A stretch of DNA of 64,000 nucleotides from Effrenium voratum (GCA_963377175.1 CAUJNA010002146.1:30001-94000), one strand, 5' to 3'. Positions 10,521 through 22,820 are shown, counted from the stretch's first letter. Notes: generated from the sequence alone by a model not told the origin. Made by a program: numbers and translations.

Positions 10521-12304
10521 GTGGTTTATGCCAGGTTCGCATGGACTTCCTGGACCCAGCGCCCAGAAGCCATGGCATGGTGTCACTGGCTGACCGCTGG
10601 GCCCGGAGGCCGCTGTTTCAACCGACCTTGAGACCCTGAGACCAACTTTTGCCGCGAAGTCGCTTTGAAGCTGGACTTGCTGGAGGACTCTTGGCTTGGG
10701 AGTCCTTCAAGCTGGCAGAAAGGCGAGGGGGCGATGCAAAAATGTGCAAAGCTAGGTTCTGTAAGGACATGGTACCACTTGACGGGGTCCAAGTCTGTTC
10801 AGGTTGGATTGGTTACGGATTGAAAGGCAAGACACCATTTGTTCCAATCCTTGTTTTGGCCGCACATATCTTGGAGGCTCGTTCCCAGCCATAGGGACCC
10901 TTGGACTTTTACACTAGGGTTTGAAGTTGGGTTTATGACATATCACATCAACAGTCAAATTGTTAGACCTGCAAACTACATGTACTCCCGAAGTCTCAAG
11001 TTTGGCTGAAGGGACATGCTCACGTAGTCCCATTCATGGCTGGATGCTTTTCGGGAAGGCCGTTGGAAGCTTGGATTGGCCAACGCTCAGGAAGTGAGTT
11101 GGGCTTTGCCCGGAGAGAAACCTAGCAGAAGTGGCATGGCTCCTGGGAAGAACTTGCGGCATCAAGATCGTCCATGAGAGGACGGCTCCAGGACGAACGA
11201 AGCGAACGGGACGGCAGGTGATGCGTTCGGCACCCGAACAAGCGTCCCGGTGCCTTCATCCGGAGAAGCTGCATTAGTCCGATGCGGCAAGCTCATTGGA
11301 AGGCAACGAAACCCATCACTTCAACATCGACATGATGCAAGGACCGAGATTGGGATTGGCATGAGCAAAAAGGGACCGGCAGAGGAGATTTCCGAGTCCA
11401 GAAAGATCGTGTCAAGTTAGCTACACTACCGCAGCACGAATGGGCATGGGCATACTGAATTCAGAGTACAACACACACACACACAGTATGTGTAATGATA
11501 TGTGGACCCTTGGACGCTATGCATTAACGAGGTAGCTTGAACATGTAACATGAGCAAAGCTTTTGGGGACACTTTGTGTGTTGTCAAGGATATATGGAGA
11601 TACACATTACTTACACGTATGTTTGTTTTGAATGGGGACCGTACACAGAACAACTAGATATGTGTTTGTCCCAACTATGGGAACTCTTGACTGGGTTCCT
11701 TGGGTTCCCTCTACAAATGGTACCTTCAAAAAACACCCATGTATGTATACCCCTCGTATGACCTCTGAAGCGGAAAGCAGCAAAAGGCTCCAGGAGAATC
11801 TTGGACAATTTCCTGATGGTTTCTTAGGAACAAACATCGGAGCTAAATGGATTGCATCTTCGAGATGTTTCGAGCACGCCGCCATTTGAGTGCATAGATT
11901 CGAGCTATGGCGGCTGTTCCGGAAGGCCTGTTGACACCGTGCGGCGTGGGTTGGCCCACGGGAAGCCCCAGAATTGGGCGGTTTGTGCTTTCCTTTGGGC
12001 TTTGAAAATATCCCAAACCGGGTACCAACTCGAAACAGGACGAGTCTGAGTTCCTGGGAGACTTCTTGTAATTACCCGGGTTGTTCGGTAACAAGAGGCC
12101 AAGTGGGCGCCCCCAAAGGTCAAATGCCCGGAGCCAAGTCGCCCAAAGGTCACATTATGGGTGTGACTCAAAATTCAAGAGTCAGGGTTACGCAGGTTTC
12201 GGTCTCTGTTTCCATTTACCAAGGGGCCATTTTGGGGATTCGATTTTTTTGAGCCACAGCCAAAACTTGATCGCCGGGTGGCCAGAAGCACAGAGCTGCG
12301 CCAG
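10521..12304. other. Unassigned DNA, probably intronic
   Basis: A plus-strand segment after TTTATGCCAG (about 10,533-10,637) reads VRMDFLDPAPRSHGMVSLAD and ends at a stop; an adjacent frame (10,649-10,894) is open for 81 codons. Neither has a convincing donor or known domain. A copy of the dispersed GGTTTCC family lies at about 11,690-11,760. The rest shows nothing recognisable. Confidence 0.4.
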
Positions 12305-12343
12305 GCCCGCGATGCGTTTTGCTGGATGCCCGCACTGCAGGAG
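12305..12343 (+). CDS. Putative coiled-coil-type exon
   Basis: Thirteen codons in phase 0 (ARDAFCWMPALQE) lie between CCAG|GCCCGC and CAGGAG|GCGGGA, the same AG|G and GC pattern as the radial spoke gene. The open frame continues upstream (STELRQ), so a longer exon using another acceptor is possible. Confidence 0.35.
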
Positions 12344-12860
12344 GCGGGAAGTTTGGTGCATCTCTTGCAGGGAAGGAGAGTTCTAGAATGACACCAAGAT
12401 AAAACATCCAACTGGTGGTTTCCTTTGAGGGGACGAATGCCTGGGTTCATTCCATTTCTCATTCCCTACTGAGCATGTTGTAGTCAAGGTATCCAGATTG
12501 CCAAGCAGGAACTATGCATCGCTGGTTTTCACGAAAGGGAGGCACTGGAAAGGCCTAAGTCAATCAATGAAGCTACATGTATCTCAATGCGGATGGTGAA
12601 CCCTCCTGTCCACTTCCATTGTTGAGGGTAAACCGCGGTGGGGGGCTTTACTTCCCTTGGTTGCGAAATAGCAATGCCCCATTCAAGAGCACATCCCTCA
12701 TTGAAGGAAACACCTCTCGGTATTCCGCCAGATTTCTAGCCGTACCCGGTTCAAAGATCCCGGCGTTTGAGAACGAGGAGAACTCTTAGATTGATTGACT
12801 TGATTCCCACATTCCCTGCTGAGCACCAACAAGAAGATCCGGTGTCGACGTTTGACTTAG

Positions 12861-12904
12861 GCGCCGAGCAGAAGATGGTGCGGTGCTGGTTGCAGGCCCT
12901 GCAG
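12861..12904 (+). CDS. Putative coiled-coil exon
   Basis: The acceptor is GACTTAG|GCGCCG. The frame (phase 1 entry) reads AEQKMVRCWLQALQ and ends at a GC donor CTGCAG|GCTTTG. If the donor is instead CCAA|GTGAGG at 12,954, the exon continues ALAHAELNMSGPPGSA. Both versions have helical, Leu/Ala-rich character. An upstream GC at TTGCAG|GCCCTG is a third option. Confidence 0.45.
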
Positions 12905-13158
12905 GCTTTGGCCCACGCAGAGCTGAACATGTCGGGGCCACCCGGATCTGCCAAGTGAGGACCAGTGCATCTTTGGAGTTCTGGTGAGCGCCCAAAAACA
13001 GTTCCCAAGGGGGCCATTTTGGTGGTTCTACACCCTGGTTCATTGGGGGTAAAAGATAAGGCTTCTCTTAGCCATGCTGATGCGCAAAGTCACTGGGCAT
13101 TGGTGGCTGAGGTGGGTTCGAGGCTTACCGCAGAGTGCAGAGTCCCGCCCTATTTTGA

Positions 13159-13196
13159 CACACACACACACACGCACGCACACACACACACACACC
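13159..13196 (+). repeat. (CA)n microsatellite
   Basis: About 38 bases of CA dinucleotides with two CGCA interruptions. Between 12,905 and 14,025 the only other open stretch of note is 13,660-13,800 on the plus strand (RLTRFVNRAFEDQQ), which has no clear splice boundaries. Confidence 0.85.
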
Positions 13197-14025
13197 CATG
13201 TAGTTATGCATCCTATCAAAGTGCACTGGCCCCCTTTTGGAAGAGAAAGGACAGTGCGGCTACGTGGCTGGGCCACAAATCGGTTTTGCTTCAGCTTGTT
13301 TACCCAGGTCTTCCCATGGAGCCATGTAAACCCGCGTGCCACAAACCACCTTGGACAAAGACCCAACGATTTCAAGTTGGGAATCGAATTCCTTTGCCGA
13401 ATGTTACGACCGGGCTTGAAGATGCGACGGCCAAGGTCCATCATCTCTATCCATGATGGGCATTACGTATCTTGGAAGCAAATTCCGCGAATTGTCATGA
13501 AGCGCAAAAAAGAGGTCCAATCCCCAAAAGGAGTTTGCTTTGTTTTCAAGATGTGTTTGGGTGTGTCCTTGTCAATCTGTAGCGCAGTACTAGAGGGCAT
13601 AGAGTGGAACATACTTCAATGTCATGAACATCTGAAGCTGACACATGCTTACTATCACGCTGGCTCAGATTTACCAAACTCTTCGTCTTACCCGCTTTGT
13701 CAACCGAGCCTTCGAGGACCAACAATGTGTTTCTTCTGGGCGGGTCCCGTTTCTTCTCCCTTCAGTGGATCCCAGGCAAGGCCTTCTCTCGCTGGTGCTC
13801 AGTGAACGAGAAATGGTTGCTGACCCCGTATAAACCATCCAACTCGTGGTTTCCTGTATTCGGGAATCCGGTTCCTTCCCTCATTCCTTGAAGGGAATCC
13901 CATCCCTATGGTTTTCTTTAAGGGAATCCTTAGATTTATTCCTTAATTCTTTGAGCACCAGCAAGTTATAGTAGGTACCGGAAACCCTTTTGGCTTTGGA
14001 AGTGCGGCAATCGACGCCCGCCGAG

Positions 14026-14070
14026 GTGTCGCGGCTGCCTCTGGCGGCGCGCGGTGAGGCGCTGGCAAAG
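14026..14070 (+). CDS. Putative Leu/Ala-rich exon
   Basis: The acceptor GCCGAG|GTGTCG and a GC donor GCAAAG|GCCTTG enclose VSRLPLAARGEALAK. The frame remains open into ALEGLEQE (to 14,091), so the donor may lie downstream; an earlier GC (GGTGAG|GCGCTG) is also possible. Helical composition matches the other upstream exons. Confidence 0.4.
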
Positions 14071-15306
14071 GCCTTGGAGGGCCTGGAGCAGGAGGGCAGG
14101 GGCCGGGGGGGGGGGGGGTCTTTGAGGGGGGGGGGGTTTTCTTTGAGCCCTTTTTGGGTCGGTTTTAAGGGGAAACCAAAGAGGAAGTCACCAGTTTGTT
14201 GGGTCCCTATCTTTTAGACAAACCCATTTGGGAACTCAAAAGAACACCAAAGAACAGTCATTTTGTGGGACTAAAAAACAAGACACACCCGGGTTTGAAC
14301 AACTGCCCAAACTGCTGCAAACTATTAGCGCCCCGGCGGCTGGATCCCAACATGCCAACTGCCCGAAGAGCCGCTTTGGCTGAAGCCGATAGGACCGGAG
14401 TTCTGGATGAAACCTGGGAAGACTACCCAGGCTCTCTTTTTGCATTAAGTGTTTTCTGCGGGAGCTACCAGGCGAGCCCACCAAAAATGTGTGTTTTGTA
14501 AGTTCACGAGGGGTGCTGACGATCTAATAGGAGGGCCGCGGGTTATCGCGAGGCCCCTGGCCTCAAAGGTAAGTTCGGACTAGCCTGAAAGACCAGGTTT
14601 TTTGAAGGGTTGCATGTGAATGGGTGGCAGGGAAGATGCGCCATTTCGGCAGAAACCTTAGTATGAGTGTATATCAATTGGGATTGTTGAGCCTTGCGGA
14701 AACCTATTTATAGTATTGGCCTCAAAATTAGTATACGAACATGCATATCTGGCGCTCAAGTTTGATTTAAGTGGTGTTGGCCCGGTCTCCACGTGGGTCT
14801 CTCTGGGGGGTTGGCTGGCCGCACTTGAAACCTGCTCAGCTCACAATGGGCCCGATGTGCCCAGAACTTGGTCGGAATGCGCCGAAGGTCTGGGATATGT
14901 TTTCCTGTACCTGTGTTGCCCTCAACTTTCACGGCTCACGAACTTGGATTCATAGTGAGCTCCCTATGTTGCAGGTCCTTCACTTTTTATGTGACGGCCA
15001 TGAGCAGCTCCGCCAGCTTGCTTGCCTTTTGAGTGGGGCCCTTTCACCTTAGGGAGTCCATGTTTGGTGTGTTTGTTCGTTTGTTTTGGGGTGGTTTTGG
15101 ACTTGAGGAGTTCCACCATGGGGCGTGGGGAATTTTGAATTTCAGCCTTGCGGCACCCTTGCTTCCCCGTTTTGTTGGGGAAGGGGTGTCCTTCCACAAG
15201 AAATCCTCAAGCGCTGCTTTTGGAGAATACTTGGGATTTTGGGCATGGAGAAAAGCAGTTGTTGGTGGGGGCACTGGCTTGGGTGCCGTTCTGATGGAAA
15301 TCCATC

Positions 15307-15426
15307 CTGTGGATGGACGAAATCCTGCACCATTCAAGAGCCACGGGAAACCATTGTTTGTTGGTATTTACAGGGGAATCATCATTGCAGGCTTTTTTTC
15401 AGGTGCAGGATTTCGTCCATCCACAG
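15307..15426. mobile_element. MITE-like element with 25-base perfect inverted ends
   Basis: Positions 15,307-15,331 (CTGTGGATGGACGAAATCCT plus GCACC) are the exact reverse complement of 15,402-15,426. The 120-base element has no coding capacity and is flanked by TC on both sides (15,305-15,306 and 15,427-15,428), which fits a 2-base target duplication. Its right end lies ten bases before the acceptor of the next putative exon. Confidence 0.75.
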
Positions 15427-15436
15427 TCGGGCTGAG

Positions 15437-15502
15437 GTGTCAGGTGCTTGTAAGGCCCAGCGTCAGGACTGCGTGCTGCAGCCCATGGGTTTGACGGGCT
15501 GG
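15437..15502 (+). CDS. Putative exon, unknown protein
   Basis: Twenty-two codons in phase 0 lie between GCTGAG|GTGTCA and a GC donor GGCTGG|GCAGGC, reading VSGACKAQRQDCVLQPMGL and then TGW. The frame stays open further (AGRVSWDEDGW), so the 3' boundary is uncertain. No family is recognised. Confidence 0.4.
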
Positions 15503-15569
15503 GCAGGCCGAGTCAGCTGGGACGAGGATGGCTGGACACGGATTGGACCTGAGAGCAACTTTGGTGCAT

Positions 15570-15655
15570 TGTGCTTGGATGTTAGGACTTTAACTTTTTG
15601 CCAGCTAATGGGTTTTCCATTAAACCACTAAGAGTTAAGAAAGCAACCGAGGCAA
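15570..15655 (+). repeat. Dispersed repeat family T, copy 2
   Basis: TGCTTGGATGTTAGGACTTT, AACTTTTTGCCA, TTTTCCATTAAACCA and AAAGCAACCGAGG are shared with the copy at 29,780-29,875. Confidence 0.65.
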
Positions 15656-15726
15656 GAATCGATGCTCCCCTGCAAAAATAATACACATGTGTCCCCAAAA
15701 CGCGGCAACCCCCCCAAATTGGGAAA

Positions 15727-15800
15727 TGTCCTTTTGGTTTCCCTCAAGAAACCACCCCAAAAATGGTACCCTCAAGAAAAGACACATCCATATGGAGCCT
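15727..15800 (+). repeat. Dispersed GGTTTCC family, example copy
   Basis: A clear copy of a family seen many times in this window: CTTTTGGTTTCCCTCAAGAA, then AATGGTACCCTCAAGAAAAG, then ACACATCCAT. The opposite orientation occurs for example at 52,733-52,800. See the separate observation for other loci. Confidence 0.6.
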
Positions 15801-17698
15801 AAAAAGGGAGGTTGGGCACAGTTTCCAAATTGCCATGAGGAATCCCGTTACTGCTCAACCAAGTTTACACATTTCAGTTGAGCCACTCAGAAACTTGAAT
15901 GATGCATCGTCGGCAGAGCCACACATTTCATCGAGATACCATGAATCACCACATGTTCAGACAGCGTCGTCATGCGTACCCAGCAAACCCCCCCCCCCCC
16001 CGGCGAACCCGGGCCAACGTGGATGTAGCAGCTCTAGCAAAACCCCATGACCATCAATGAACTAGAATGGCTTAACCTTGAAGATTCGCATATCAACTGC
16101 GTCCTGTCTGTGTAGGTGTCCCAAGGCCCACGGAAGCGAACAAGCTGCAGCAGTACAGTTCAACTATATAGGTGTTCATATCTGCCGCGCTCTTAGCGTT
16201 TCGTTTCAAGATGCAGGCTTAGCGCCAGAGCATGCTGCCACTGCGCCGCAGGGTTTGCCGATGCACGGGCGCCCAGATACGCGCGTGCGGCAAGGCGATT
16301 AGTGGGCGGTTGTCCTACGAGCCAAAAGAGCACCATTCAAAAACTACACGCACCCAGTGGTGTACTTTGGCCTTTGGAGGGTCGTCAGCATTTTGTGCTG
16401 CTTTTAGCAGCTCTTTCGCCAATCATTAGAAAGTATACCACGGGCGTTCAAAGTAGCGGGCTTGGACCTCCTCTGTATACATGTATATATATATATATAC
16501 ACATTAGTTTATAAATCGGCCTACACGCAGCCAGCATTATTTTTGAGGAGGCGCCAGCCCTGTTTTTTTCAGCCGACTACTTGGAACTGTCCATGGCAGG
16601 AGGGTAGTTGCCTGCGCTTGCCGCATTGAGGCGAGGTAAGAAGAGGAAGGCAGGGTCCGGGATTTCGCCATGCGGTGATTTCGGCCAACCAGTCTTGTGG
16701 CAAAGTCAGGGATCCTTACAAATTGCTGGGTTTGCCGTTTGCTTCCTGCAAAAACAAGGGCTTAACCTGCGCACCCCAAACACACCCCTCATCGAAACCC
16801 GAAGCTTAAATAGCACCTACTGGCCGGATTCCCTGCGTTTGATCCAAGCCCTGCCTACACCTGTGCTCCTTCTGCCGCGTGCAGAGTTTCAAGCGCTGAA
16901 ACGCACAGCTTTGCCGTTTCAATTGCATTCAAACGTGTAGGGGATTCAAGAAAAGCCAGATCATTGCAGCAACCGCCTCAGCAAGCATTGCAGCCCCTCA
17001 ATCTAGCATCGCTACATCAGTTTCCTCCGATTTCTCGAAACGAGAAAAAGAGAGATGCCGACTTCAGCAAGAAAACTGCTCACAGAAGATGTCCTGACCT
17101 TCAAGCAGACTGCTGGGCTTGCTGGAGAACGTGCTCGTTCCTGCATGACCAAAAACATGAGGTCACGTGCGGGTTGCTCTTGCCGCGTCATGCCAAGCTG
17201 GAGCCTTCGAGTTGTTTGGCACGGTTCAGCGCTTGAAGCCGCAGGTGCCCTAAAAGTTTTGCCAGATATAGCTTGCGGCTTGCACAAGGGTTGTCAAACC
17301 TGAGTCCAGCAAGGTGTTTAAGTCAATTGCCGCCAATATGGTGTTGCCGGCCATATCAGCCCTTGCAGCAATTCTTGGCAGCAAAGCGTATGCTTCGCGC
17401 CGGCAAGCTGAAGCGCTGAGTTCAGCGTTGCAAGGCTTGGTCGGCAATGGCTTGTAGCGCAAGCAAGAATGGCTGGCAAAGTGGCTAGCAGGCCTTGGCT
17501 GCTAGCAATGGCGGCAGCAATCCTGCCAGCAATTGCCGGCAAACCCCCCCACCCCCAGTCCCCCCCCAAAAAGAAAGGAGCAGAAAGCAAAACAACAAGC
17601 AAAACAAAAGTCAACCAAGTCAACAACGACAACAACCGACAAACAAAGACTGAACCAAAGCAACAAAACCCAATCTTCAGCACAAATTCCTCTCGCAG
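15801..17698. other. Unassigned DNA with GCCAGCAA-rich stretch
   Basis: Between 17,230 and 17,560 there are many GCCGGCAA/TTGCCGG/CAGCAA motifs in both orientations, likely able to fold into hairpins. A (TA)n run sits at 16,485-16,500. Plus-strand frames of 60-110 codons (16,078-16,302 and 16,608-16,940) have no exon-like boundaries or known motifs. Confidence 0.4.
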
Positions 17699-17779
17699 GC
17701 GGACGCCCGGCTCTTCGCCATCGGCGAGGACGCGGCGCTGGCGGCGCTGCGCTCCGCGGCGGCGGCGGTGGCCGCGGAG
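17699..17779 (+). CDS. Putative Ala-rich coiled-coil exon
   Basis: A pyrimidine-rich tract and TCTCGCAG|GCGGAC lead into 27 codons in phase 0: ADARLFAIGEDAALAALR and then SAAAAVAAE, ending at a GC donor GCGGAG|GCGGGG. The boundaries fit exactly the AG|G and GC rule, and the sequence is a strongly helical Ala/Glu/Leu segment. This is one of the best upstream exon calls. Protein identity is unknown. Confidence 0.6.
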
Positions 17780-19900
17780 GCGGGGGAAGCACATGGGGAT
17801 GCCAGTTCCGGAGCGATCTGTCAAGTGAGTTACATACGTTTTGCGGGTCCAACATCGTCCTTTCCATTGAGAGCTGACTCTCACGATGTGCTAGTCAAGC
17901 TGTTGCGGCAGGCTTGCAAGCGACTGGTTGTTGCCTGGAGGTCGCAGGTTGCAAGCCTTCACGTGGGTTCAATGCGTTTGCAATATCTTGCATGAATGCT
18001 GTTGCGCGTGCAGCATCTTGTTGTGTTGCCAGAGTATGCTCGGCCTATAGATGGTCCAGGAAGACGATTGAGACCCGTTGCGTTTTGCGGTCCCTTCCGA
18101 GACCGGGTTTGATGATCATTTTTCGGACAAGCATGACTCAACCCTGTTTCACAGTCCTTGCTGTATGTTATTTCACTCTACCGGATTCAGCGGATTTGAT
18201 AGAGCCTTTGAAAGTGAATTGCGGGCAATTTCACAACTTGATTGTCACTGTTGATCCACAAGTTTGTATGAATGCGACGCTTGTTCTCACAAGGTCCCTC
18301 AATCTATCTTTTTGGGTCGGACAGGCAAAAGAGGCAGTTTTCATGGGCCCACCAATAAACTACAACTGTTGTTCGGAGAATCCTGTGACCCGGCACTTGC
18401 AATGTCAATGGCGTGCCGCTTGGTCGCAGCAAATCAAAGTTTGCCTTATGCTTATCTTATGGCATCCGTTTGAGCCGGATGTGTACTTTTCTCTTTCAAC
18501 TAGCACCGGCGGGAGAGTTTCTAACTGCATGGGTCCCCGTGTCAGGTTCCATGTTAGCGGATGGAATGCACTTGCAATTATGATGTGAGTTTTGCCTTTC
18601 TGGTGGCTCTCATGGTTGCCCTTCATTCAGCAACTGTTTTTGTGCCAGTGGATTCCTAGGTCACACCATTGCCAACATGCAATTGGTTCAACATCAAGTG
18701 TTGTCTTCTCCAATTGTAAGCTATGGTCCAGAATCTGTGTCAGGGCATTTGCCAAATCCACATGCGATCGTGTCTAGTTTGTCTCAAACGGGTTTTCCAA
18801 AATCGATGCTTTCCTTTGGCTTATTTTACAATTCCCAAAATGTGCGCCCTCCCCAAAAACAGAGCGCGCATCCTGAAGGGTTGTCACACATCCTGCAGGC
18901 ATATATTTCATGCTCGGAGTCCTGAACCTGGCAGATTGCATTGGGCTTCTCATGGATGGCACCCGACCAGAACCAACCGGGGTCCCAGATCAAATTCGGC
19001 AACAGACAGGCCTCGTGGCCCAAGGCCTGTTCGCGTGTCCGATTGCTCATTTAAAGCTTAGATCCGAGGCATCAGTCAGGATCGGGAAGAAACACAAGAA
19101 GTATTATATATATATATACATACATATGAATATATATATATATGTATATGATGACTACGAATAGACAGATGCATACGGAGGTCAGTTGCTCAAGGCTTTC
19201 GCCTCAAGCTAATGGGGCTAGTGAACCCTCAGACAAGTCCCAGGCTGAGAGCGGGTTGCTGCAGCTCTGGACGACAGATGCATCAAGGCCCGTGATGTGG
19301 AAATTTGGCGAACATGTCGTGTCACCAGTCAGTGTATGGTAAGTTTAGAGATTCGTGACACGAGGGCTTCGGCTTAAGCTGCCCACAAAGTTTACAGAGC
19401 ATGAGGGGTTCGGCTGCCCAGGAGGACCATAGCAAAAGCACAACATGATACAACATGTGTTGTTGCAATGTTCCCATGTCTCTGACGAAGTCTCTGCATG
19501 GTTTAGCCGTGAGTCCGTGCAACTCATGGCTCAGGTTTCTGGCGCTTCCTGGTGGTAAGCCTTTTTGTTGCGAGGGCGCCCTTTTTGGGCTTGCCTTCAA
19601 GGGAATTGCAAAAGGAAACTAGCCATTTTTGGGCGTCCACCGGTGGAAGACAAACCCACGTCGATTTTGTTGACGGAAAGGTGGTAAAGGGGCTTTCAGA
19701 AATTGAAGCTAGGGGTTGCGGTTCGCACATCCCAGAGGCGCTTCCAGAAACTGAAGAAGAAGTAACGCAAGAATTGCGAATGGAAATCCAAACAGTTGGG
19801 GATCCCATTTTTGGCTGGTTTGTGAATTGCCACGAACAGAGACCCCGCAATGCTTCCTGTGCGCACCTCCAATAAACTCCATTCAAATTGGTCCCCGCAG
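17780..19900. other. Unassigned DNA, probably intronic
   Basis: A plus-strand frame of 224 codons (17,914-18,588) is open but AT-rich, with no motif or boundary pattern; I consider it chance. An AT-rich microsatellite lies at 19,104-19,150. The frame 19,552-19,875 contains an acidic stretch (EALPETEEEVTQELRME) and might include an exon, but its boundaries are unclear; its 5' part is a GGTTTCC family copy. Confidence 0.4.
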
Positions 19901-19969
19901 CTGCCGCACAGGTTGCTCCCAGTGGCAAAGGATCTTACTCGCTGCCTCCCGCCCGGCATCTCCTTTGAG
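19901..19969 (+). CDS. Putative exon, unknown protein
   Basis: After GTCCCCGCAG an open frame of 23 codons (LPHRLLPVAKDLTRCLPPG, then ISFE) ends at a GC donor TTTGAG|GCCGGG. The first base after the acceptor is C, against the usual G, so the acceptor at 19,910-19,911 (CACAG|GTTGCT) is an alternative that keeps the same frame. Confidence 0.45.
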
Positions 19970-21663
19970 GCCGGGGAACACAGCGATTGCGACCTCCGGA
20001 GGTCGCAAGGGGTGCTGGCGGAGGGGGTACTCTTGGTTTTTTTTTGGGTGTGTGTGTTATTTGTGTTTTTTTTTGGGGGGGGTGATCTAGGCGAGTTTAT
20101 TGGATTTGTTTGAAAGCTCCCTTCTGTTTTTCTGTTTAAAGTGGGTAATTCGGTAGTTGCCCATTTCGATTGGGTGTAAAGGGAAACCAAAAGGAATCAC
20201 ACTACCTGAGGTTTTTTTTGTGTTGATACACACCCAAGTTTTTGGGCTGAACCAACAAACAGTTGGCTTGATGGTGGGGTTTCATGGGGAAATCCATATT
20301 TGCTCTTTTCAACAAGGTGCTTGGCATGGTCCAGGGAGTGGTCCATGGCTTTGAGTTCCTTGGTGAGTGGCCAGCCACTTTTAACTCGAGTTTTTTCCGG
20401 CGAAGCCCGTCGGGTTGGGGGTCCCCAGCAGCACCCAAAGCCGATTCTTTCCATCGGCAATTCTAGTAGACTTCGATCTCGCTTGCGAATGTGTCGGGTA
20501 GGTGCTTCTACCTGGTTGAATAGGGATTGTAGTCCCTATATAAACTTTACCAATCATGGTAGAACCAAAGTCGATAGGTTTTGGTCGCTCAGAGGTTTGG
20601 TCGCAAAAACTGATTCTTGTGGCCCAAGTCCCAACCCGAAACGAAGTTTCGTGGCGGCTGGACTGCAGTAAATCTTCAGTGGCCATGGCTTCGCCAGACC
20701 TCATTGTTGGTGTGCATATTTTTACGGAACGTTTGTTGATTGTGGTTTTAAAGGCAAGCCGAAACAATCCATTTGGGGGTCCCCCAACAGACACACTCAT
20801 GTAGTCTCATGTATCTACTGTTCTGCTTAGCAAGGCACGCATCAACGCAGACCCCCGATTTCAGATTGGATGAGCCGAACCGGAAAAGGTGCCAAGCCTC
20901 AACAAAAAACACAAACACCCGCTCATATGCAAACCAAGCATGGTGCTTTCCTTTTGTTTTCTCAGGAAAAAGCAAGGGTACCCCGTAATTACCCACCCAA
21001 TACTTGGCCCCCTTTCAGGTTCAAGCTCATTAGGGTTTGACAGACATCTTACAGGTGGTGGTTGCTGCCCCAGAGGCGAAGGCGGGCGTGAGATCGCGCT
21101 TCCACTTGTGACAGCTGAAGGCTATGGGGTCTTTGCCCGAGCACCGGAGTGGTCCAGAGTAGTTAGGGAGTGTTCCAGAAGGGTACGGCGTTGCTGGGGA
21201 TTCCACGTAAGGTGGAGCCACTTGTTTGTGAATCCTTGGAGTTGATAAAGCCCAATGTATAAACCCGTGTTTGTTCTAATGAGGCCCAATGGCTTTCATG
21301 TCAGCAAAATATTGCGAGGATGTGCCTGAGAAGTCGAATATGGCTGAAGTCCTACAGGCCACTTGACATCCGACCAGTGCCCGACCTTCTTCAGTGGTTT
21401 CTGTTGTTTAAGCTTGTTTTGGATGCCTCTCTTTCTGCTGGAACGGCCACCGGAGGTTCCTCAGGCCGTTCCTTCGCACGGGTGCACCGCACCAAAAATG
21501 CTTCAGATTTGGCTTTAGTCAACCTGGATAGATGTACTTGGATACATGATCCCCAATGGTTCCCCAACCCTGTGGCAGGGGGTTCCGACCCGGGACTCGG
21601 CATATCGTATAGGCGACCAAGAAAACCACCGTTTCAAAACCAAGAGGAAAATCGCTGGTTGCC

Positions 21664-21830
21664 TTCAACAGGGGTATTTGGGTTCCACTGCAATTGAATA
21701 TATAAGACCATGTTCACTAGATTAGAGACACGCCAAGCTTCCCCAAGAAACCATCGAAAGGGGTATCTGGGTTCCACTGCATGAAGTATAAAACTACATT
21801 GATGAGACACGTCCAGCTTCCCCAAACGCC
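21664..21830 (+). repeat. ~100-base tandem duplication
   Basis: GGGGTATTTGGGTTCCACTG, then GAGACACGCCAAGCTTCCCC, recurs as GGGGTATCTGGGTTCCACTG, then GAGACACGTCCAGCTTCCCC, with the two starts about 96 bases apart. Confidence 0.75.
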
Positions 21831-21871
21831 TCCTGGTCGCCTGGTCGCCACAACGCCCTCGATCTGGCGAG

Positions 21872-21916
21872 GCATCGAGCGAGGCCGCACGCCAGCTGCA
21901 GCAAGAGTTGGAGCAG
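21872..21916 (+). CDS. Putative coiled-coil exon
   Basis: Fifteen codons in phase 0, ASSEAARQLQQELEQ, lie between CTGGCGAG|GCATCG and a GC donor GAGCAG|GCGCCC. Gln/Glu/Leu spacing is typical of coiled coil. Other frames over these bases are also open, so the frame choice rests on the matching splice pattern. Confidence 0.45.
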
Positions 21917-22529
21917 GCGCCCTGTTGCGCGTCGCGTTGCACGTGTCAACGAGTCGCGAAAGCGCAGTAGGTATCATATAGATGTTGTGTATATATATAT
22001 ATATATGTGTATATAGTAAGGGGGGTCTAACCACGATAAGGAAAACAAGGGACCACAACAATAATGAATATTATTTATATATATACACATTTGCTAGTAG
22101 GTGTCACCCATCTATATGTTTGCACGTCTACATTTACTATCTACAACATTTGTTTCAAGCTTGATTGTAGCATCAGTGTTGATACACATCTACGGATTCA
22201 CGTCTCCCTTTGGGCCCTTTGTGTTTTGGGTTCCATGTGATTTTGCTGGAGATTTGCTTGGTGGCGTTTTGGATAGCGCAACCAGCCATTTGGATTTGGG
22301 TCCCCTGGATTGAAATAAACACATCCGGCTGCAAGAGGTAAACCTTCCCTTTTCACATTTTCCGGCCGGTAATTTGTTAAAGGAGGTTTCAAAGGAACTT
22401 CCGTGTTACGGAAACTAATTGAAAGCTAGCTCTCTCTGAGACAGATGACAAGAGAAGGAGTAAGCGCGCAAGAAAAACTGCGTGCGCGCGTGTGGTGGGA
22501 GAATGGAAATGCGCAAAAAGCGCGACCCT

Positions 22530-22820
22530 ACACATTTCGTGGCAGGCGCAGCACTTTCGAAAGGTCAGGTATAGATTTCGTGGCAGGCCTGGTACAGATT
22601 TCAAGGCAGGCGCAGCACTTTCGCAAGGTCAAGTACAGATTTCGTGACAGGCACTGTGCTTTCGCAAGGTCACGTGCAGATTTCGTGGAAGGCGCAGCAC
22701 TTTCGCAAGGTCAAGTACAGATTGTGAGGCAGGTGCAGCACTCTCGAGGCCAAGTACAGATTTCGTGGCAGGCGCAGCACTTTCGCAAGGTCAAGCACAG
22801 ACTTCGTGGAAGTTGCAGCG
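22530..22820 (+). repeat. ~41-base tandem repeat
   Basis: About seven units of GGCAGGCGCAGCACTTTCGC followed by AAGGTCAAGTACAGATTTCGT occur, with one shortened unit near 22,580 and unit-to-unit substitutions. In the plus frame this gives a repeating peptide of the type FRGRRSTFERSGIDFVAG, but the unit is not a multiple of three. Confidence 0.85.

Noticed and set aside
17914..18588. 224-codon plus-strand frame
   Set aside because: AT-rich, unlike the GC-rich exons, with no motif and no AG|G or GC boundary pattern; probably chance.
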